A DNA stretch of 25,777 nucleotides from assembly GCA_003509545.1 (NCBI GenBank), contig DOLC01000123.1, forward strand, positions 1 through 25,777, in the 5' to 3' direction. Position numbers and translations under genes: made by a program. Below, one piece after another: positions 21,742-25,777 of this stretch. How positions within the stretch are numbered: the first letter of the stretch is position 1; each line of letters starts with the position of its first letter. The notes under the pieces are model-generated. The model was not told the DNA's origin. It searched no databases and was given only the letters and a program-made list of their open reading frames with translations. This DNA comes from Peptococcaceae bacterium. Its GTDB lineage: Bacteria; Bacillota; DSM-521; Neomoorellales; Neomoorellaceae.

Positions 21742-22695
21742 CAATGTTAAACTGATAAGACCCACGCCGGCCAGAACGACCGCCGCGGCCCAAAAAAACA
21801 AGACCACCCTTGTTTCCGGCCAGCCCAAAAGCTCGAAGTGATGGTGGAGAGGGCTCATGCGAAAGAGCCGGCGGCCGGTGAGGCGGAAGAAAAACACCTG
21901 GAGAATGACGGAGAGGGCTTCTAAAACATAAACCCCTCCTATAATGGGAAGCACCAGTTCCGTTCGCGTCATAATACTAAGCAGGCCTACGGCCGCCCCC
22001 AGGGCCAGGGAGCCCGTATCCCCCATAAAAACCCGGGCCGGATAAAAATTATACACCAAAAACCCCAGACATCCTCCCGCCAGGGCCCCGGCAAAAATTG
22101 CCAGACCCGTCTGACCGGCCGCCAGGGCCAGGAGCAAATAAGCCAGGGCCACCCAGAAGGTGACCCCCGCGGCCAGCCCGTCCAGCCCGTCCGTCAGGTT
22201 TACTGCATTGGTGGCCGACACCAGCAGGAGGGCGGCCAGCAAGGGGTAGTACCATCCCAAATCCCACCTCCAGGACGTAAACGGGACGGCCACTTCGGTG
22301 CCCCTGCCGAGGAACCCCATGGCCACCAGCCCCGCGGCCAGGCCCAGTAGCACCTGTCCTCCGAGCTTCTGCCTGGCGAGCAATCCCAGGGGGCGCCGCC
22401 ATACGACCTTGAGGGCATCGTCGGCCAGCCCCAAAAGAGCAAAACCCCAGGTGAAGCCCAAAAGAGTAAGGGCCATCCTGTCGGCCGGCGCAAGTAACAC
22501 GACGGACACCGTCATGGCCGCCAGGAAGATGATCCCTCCCATGGTAGGAGTGCCCGACTTACCCAGGTGGGTCCGGGGCCCGTCGTCCCGAACAACCTGG
22601 CCGGCCCGCAGGCTTTGCAATAGCTTTATAACGGGCGGTCCTAAAAGGACGCTGATGATGAAGGTCAGAAGGCCCGCCCACACACCTTGTTCCAT
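21739..22695 (-). CDS. mraY: Phospho-N-acetylmuramoyl-pentapeptide transferase
   Basis: The product is about 318 residues with ten predicted membrane helices. It transfers phospho-MurNAc-pentapeptide to undecaprenyl phosphate, forming lipid I. Motifs are GTPTMGG, FALLGLADD (Mg-binding Asp pair), TNAVNLTDGLDGLA, FMGDTGSLALG and the C-terminal MSPLHHHFELLGW histidine motif. Two adjacent ATG codons (22698 and 22695) overlap the murF stop; I choose the second for its spacing from GAGGTG, but either is possible. The frame open to 22788 is within murF. An intergenic repeat begins at its stop codon. Confidence 0.97.
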   Translation of the reverse strand: MEQGVWAGLLTFIISVLLGPPVIKLLQSLRAGQVVRDDGPRTHLGKSGTPTMGGIIFLAAMTVSVVLLAPADRMALTLLGFTWGFALLGLADDALKVVWRRPLGLLARQKLGGQVLLGLAAGLVAMGFLGRGTEVAVPFTSWRWDLGWYYPLLAALLLVSATNAVNLTDGLDGLAAGVTFWVALAYLLLALAAGQTGLAIFAGALAGGCLGFLVYNFYPARVFMGDTGSLALGAAVGLLSIMTRTELVLPIIGGVYVLEALSVILQVFFFRLTGRRLFRMSPLHHHFELLGWPETRVVLFFWAAAVVLAGVGLISLTL

Positions 22696-24071
22696 CATTC
22701 CACCTCTTCCAGGACCTCTAGAACCTGTTCCATACCCACGGCCCTCGAGCCCTTCAGAAGAACGACATCCCCGGCCGCCAGGCGGCACGCCAGGAAGGAC
22801 CCGGCTTCCCGGGGATCTTTAAAAGAAAAGACCCTATCGGGAGCCATACCGGCCTCTTTTGCGCCCCGGGCAATCTCCCTCGCCAGTTCTCCCACCGTCA
22901 GCAGAAGGCTTACCCCGGCTTCCACGGCGGCCCTACCTATCCCCCGGTGGAATTCGGGGGCCCGGTCCCCCAATTCCAGCATGTCGCCCAGCACGGCCAC
23001 CTTGCGTCCCGGTAGTTGGGCTATAACCCGGAGGGCCGCCGCCATGGACTCGGGATTGGCGTTATAAGCATCGTTATAGATATACGAACCCCGGGGACCG
23101 GACAAAAATTCCTGCCGCATACTTTCCCGGGGCCAGGAGGCCAGACGCCCGGCCATGGCCTCCGGCTCTACCCCCAGGCAATAGCCGGTGGCCATGGCGG
23201 CCAGGCTGTTCAACACATTGTGCAGGCCCGGTACCGGAAGGCGTACCCTTACTTCTCCCCGGGGAAAGACGGCCCGAAATTCCGTCCCTTCCCTGCCCAG
23301 GGCCCTGACCTCCCTGGCCCGCACTTCGGCCTCCTCCCCCGTTCCGTAGAGGATCACCCTGGCCCGGGTATTCCGGGCCAGCCGCAGGCACCACGGGTCG
23401 TCGCCGTTTAAAACGGCCAGCCCCTCCGCCGGCAGGGCTTCCAGAAGCTCCCCTTTGGCCCGGGCAATATTGTCGACGGAGCCCAGTCTACCGAGGTGGG
23501 CGGTCCCGATATTGGTGATTATACCCACCGTGGGCCGGGCCAGCCGACACAAGGCTGCAATCTCCCCCAATCCCCGCATGGCCATTTCTAGTACCGCCAC
23601 CTCGTGCTCGGAAGTCAACTGGAGTAGAGTCAGGGGAAGGCCGATCTCGTTGTTCAGGTTGCCCGGCGTCTTGCAGACTTTGAATTTGGCTTCCAATACC
23701 TGGGCCACCAGGTTCTTGGTGGTGGTTTTCCCGCTGGAACCGGTCACCCCTATGAGCTCTCCCCGGAAAGCGCTAGCCCGATGGTGGGCGGCCAGGGCCT
23801 GAAGGGCCTCCAGGGTGTCGGAAACCTTGAGGAGGGGCCCCGTCACCCCCGAAGGCAGCCGGGACACCACGGCGGCCGCGGCCCCCCGGGCCAGGGCTTC
23901 TTCCACATAGTCGTGGCCGTCGAAACGCTCCCCTTTGAGGGCAAAGAATAGTTCTCCCCTGCCGACCCGGCGGCTGTCGGTGCTGACACCTTTAATCTTC
24001 CGGCCGGGATCTCCCTGGATCAACTCGGCCCCCAAAATCCGGCACAGTTCTGCCAGGGTTAAGGCGATCAC
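22695..24071 (-). CDS. murF: UDP-N-acetylmuramoyl-tripeptide--D-alanyl-D-alanine ligase
   Basis: This 458-residue enzyme adds D-Ala-D-Ala to UDP-MurNAc-tripeptide, completing the pentapeptide. It has the N-terminal substrate domain with STDSRRVGRGELFFALKGERFDGH (about residues 30-53), the ATP loop TGSSGKTTTKNL (about 110-121), NLNNEIGLPLTLL, EMAMRGLGEI, ITNIGTAHLGRLGS, and YNDAYNANPESM. The GTG overlaps the murE stop as GTGA, so the two ligases are coupled. Length is typical. Confidence 0.98.
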   Translation of the reverse strand: MIALTLAELCRILGAELIQGDPGRKIKGVSTDSRRVGRGELFFALKGERFDGHDYVEEALARGAAAAVVSRLPSGVTGPLLKVSDTLEALQALAAHHRASAFRGELIGVTGSSGKTTTKNLVAQVLEAKFKVCKTPGNLNNEIGLPLTLLQLTSEHEVAVLEMAMRGLGEIAALCRLARPTVGIITNIGTAHLGRLGSVDNIARAKGELLEALPAEGLAVLNGDDPWCLRLARNTRARVILYGTGEEAEVRAREVRALGREGTEFRAVFPRGEVRVRLPVPGLHNVLNSLAAMATGYCLGVEPEAMAGRLASWPRESMRQEFLSGPRGSYIYNDAYNANPESMAAALRVIAQLPGRKVAVLGDMLELGDRAPEFHRGIGRAAVEAGVSLLLTVGELAREIARGAKEAGMAPDRVFSFKDPREAGSFLACRLAAGDVVLLKGSRAVGMEQVLEVLEEVE

Positions 24072-25576
24072 CTGTTTTCCTCCACCGTTTCCCTATATCC
24101 CAGGCGTTCCAATTCTTCGGCGGCTACTACCCGGTCGTCGAAGGGCAGCACCTGTCCCTTGACCAATTGGTAGTTTTCGTGCCCCTTGCCGGCGATGACC
24201 ACCGTATCCCCCGGCCTGGCCATTTCTAATGCCCGGGCGATGGCCCGCCGGCGGTCTACCTCTATTTCATAGCCTAGGGCCCTCACCTTGCGAACCCCGG
24301 GCTCTATCTCGGCGATAATATCCTCCGGTTCCTCGCTGCGGGGATTATCTGAGGTTATTATACAATAATCGCTCCACCGGGCCGCCGCCTCCCCCATGAG
24401 GGGACGCTTCTTGCGATCCCGGTCCCCGCCGCACCCGAACACCACGATAAGCCGTCTCTCTGTAAGCTGCCGTGCGGCCCGAAGGGCATTTTCCAGGCCG
24501 TCCGGCGTGTGGGCATAGTCCACAATAACGGCAAACTCCTGCCCCCTCTCCACCCTTTCGAACCGTCCGGGCGCCCCCGTTAACCAGCCCAAAATCTCGG
24601 CCACCTGCTGGAGATCCAGGCCCTCCTGCCAGGCTACGGCCCAGGCGGCCAGGGCGTTGTACACATTGAACTGGCCAAGGAGTCGCAGCCTTACGGGAAG
24701 GCGGAAACCCGGTCCTACGACTACCACCTTGGAACCGCTCCTGTCCATCTGCAGGCCCTCCCCCCGGACTACGGCCCGCGGGCCGAAACCGTAGCCGACC
24801 ACCGGAACCCCTGTAACGCATAGCAGTCTTTCCGCCCACGGATCGTCGGCATTTATCACGGCGTATTTAGGCCCGCCCTTGCAGCCCGGCCCCAACTCCC
24901 TAAATAACTTGGCCTTGCTCGCAAAATAACTCTCCATGTCGGGGTGAAAATCCAGGTGGTCTTGGGTCAAGTTGGTGAAAACGGCCACGTCGAACTCCGT
25001 CCCCCGCACCCTTTCCAGGGCCAGGGCGTGGGAAGAAACCTCCATAGCCACCGCCCGGGCCCCGGCCGCCAACATCTCCGCCAGCAGGGCCTGCAGGTCG
25101 AGGGATTCCGGGGTCGTGTGCTCGGCGGGCCAAACCCTATCGCCCAGCCGGTTGGACACCGTCCCCACCAGCCCGGTAGGACAGCCGGTTTGACGGAGGA
25201 TCTCATGGATAAGGTAGGCGGTAGTCGTTTTCCCGTTGGTGCCCGTTACGCCGAACATGCGCAGCCGGCGGGAAGGATAACCGTAGTAGCAGGCCGCCAG
25301 GTCGGCCAGGGCCCGGCGGCTGTCCTGAACCTTTAACCAGGCCACTTCCGGCGGCAGGGGAAGGTCCTTCTGAACCACCACGGCCACGGCCCCGCGCCGG
25401 ACTGCTTCTTGGACATAAAGATGGCCGTCGGTCCGCAAGCCCGGCACGGCCACAAAAAGAAAGCCCGGTTCAATCCGGCGGGAATCGTAATGTATTCCCC
25501 GGATCTCGATGTCCCGGGGACCGCCCCGGTCCAGGACCCCGGCGACAGCACCCACCAGCTGGTTAAGAGTAAGCAT
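24068..25576 (-). CDS. murE: UDP-MurNAc-L-Ala-D-Glu--meso-diaminopimelate ligase
   Basis: This 502-residue enzyme adds the third residue of the stem peptide. The ATP loop is GVTGTNGKTTTA (about 109-120). HTTPESLDLQ, MEVSSHAL and FTNLTQDHLDFH line the substrate site, with DYAHTPDGLENAL and GCGGDRDRKKRPLMG in the C-terminal domain. DNPRSEEP (Asp410-Arg413 onwards) is the DNPR motif of meso-diaminopimelate-specific enzymes, rather than the lysine-type motif, and predicts A1-gamma peptidoglycan. The ATG has AAGGGGG 10 bases upstream. It is the first dcw gene visible; any spoVD/pbp gene would lie beyond the right edge. Confidence 0.98.
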   Translation of the reverse strand: MLTLNQLVGAVAGVLDRGGPRDIEIRGIHYDSRRIEPGFLFVAVPGLRTDGHLYVQEAVRRGAVAVVVQKDLPLPPEVAWLKVQDSRRALADLAACYYGYPSRRLRMFGVTGTNGKTTTAYLIHEILRQTGCPTGLVGTVSNRLGDRVWPAEHTTPESLDLQALLAEMLAAGARAVAMEVSSHALALERVRGTEFDVAVFTNLTQDHLDFHPDMESYFASKAKLFRELGPGCKGGPKYAVINADDPWAERLLCVTGVPVVGYGFGPRAVVRGEGLQMDRSGSKVVVVGPGFRLPVRLRLLGQFNVYNALAAWAVAWQEGLDLQQVAEILGWLTGAPGRFERVERGQEFAVIVDYAHTPDGLENALRAARQLTERRLIVVFGCGGDRDRKKRPLMGEAAARWSDYCIITSDNPRSEEPEDIIAEIEPGVRKVRALGYEIEVDRRRAIARALEMARPGDTVVIAGKGHENYQLVKGQVLPFDDRVVAAEELERLGYRETVEENR

Positions 25577-25777
25577 GCCTCCGCTGCCCCCTTCCGGCTT
25601 GCCCTTCTATAAGACTCTCTACATTTTCTATTTTTAACCGCCATATCCTGTTCTAACCCTAAAATAACTTTTCTCCAGGCCGGCATTGTTTTCGCTCGCT
25701 AAGTGGTCCTCGCGGACCAGCCTACGGCTTAAGCCTCGGGCTCGGGCGGAGTTCCCGGCCTATTCAGCATCCTTGCT
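25577..25777. repeat. Repeat-rich spacer upstream of murE, at the right edge
   Basis: No gene is supported here. Positions 25661-25699 copy the repeat upstream of ftsA. Beyond it lie a perfect hairpin (TGGTCC 25704-25709 with GGACCA 25714-25719), the palindrome GGCTTAAGCC (25726-25735) and the family core GGCGGAGTTCCCGGCC (25745-25760) followed by TATTC, as near 188. TTTCGCTCGC also occurs inside the 13123-13340 element. I could not pick a convincing murE promoter. Confidence 0.5.

Noticed and set aside
1..25777. CRISPR arrays, tRNA, rRNA, phage or toxin-antitoxin genes
   Set aside because: No regularly spaced repeats, RNA gene signatures or relevant protein motifs were found on either strand.

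Overview
The window looks like a piece of the chromosome of an anaerobic, endospore-forming Firmicute (Clostridia). The GC-rich proteins, many GTG/TTG starts and gene order suggest a relative of Moorella/Thermanaeromonas; that assignment is inference. The murE product carries the DNPR motif typical of meso-diaminopimelate ligases. Every gene but one is on the minus strand, so transcription runs from high to low coordinates.

Right part (25576 down to 10201) is the division and cell wall (dcw) cluster: murE, murF, mraY, murD, ftsW/spoVE, murG, murC, murB, murA, divIB/ftsQ, sbp, ftsA, ftsZ. It makes UDP-MurNAc-pentapeptide, lipid I and lipid II, supplies a SEDS glycan polymerase, and ends with the FtsA/FtsZ division ring. 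Many junctions overlap by 4-8 bases, but murC-murG, sbp-divIB, ftsA-sbp and mraY-murD hold non-coding spacers built from short repeats.

Middle part (10200 to 6503) is a sporulation signalling block: spoIIGA, sigE, sigG, spoIIR and a YlmC/YmxH PRC-barrel gene. The pro-sigma-E protease, its substrate, the forespore sigma factor and the secreted signal that triggers the protease lie together. Candidate control sites fit known sporulation logic: a spoIIG-like promoter with an over-long spacer and a 0A-like box, a sigma-F/G-type promoter before sigG-spoIIR, and a sigma-H-type promoter before ftsA.

Left part (6500 to 312) holds a lone plus-strand capA-like gene, then on the minus strand pgeF, an HlyD-like adaptor gene, yggS, sepF, proC, yggT and divIVA. 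This is the ylm-sepF-divIVA neighbourhood seen in Bacillus, with capA, hlyD and proC added and no S4-domain ylmH gene.

The first 74 bases are not genomic: positions 17-74 are the complete 58-base Illumina TruSeq/P5 adapter. The sequence just inside that artefact and the last 100 bases resemble a GC-rich intergenic repeat family. A third member, at 13123-13340, has terminal inverted repeats and splits a shorter repeat whose uninterrupted copy lies after murG. No rRNA, tRNA, CRISPR array, transposase or prophage gene was seen.
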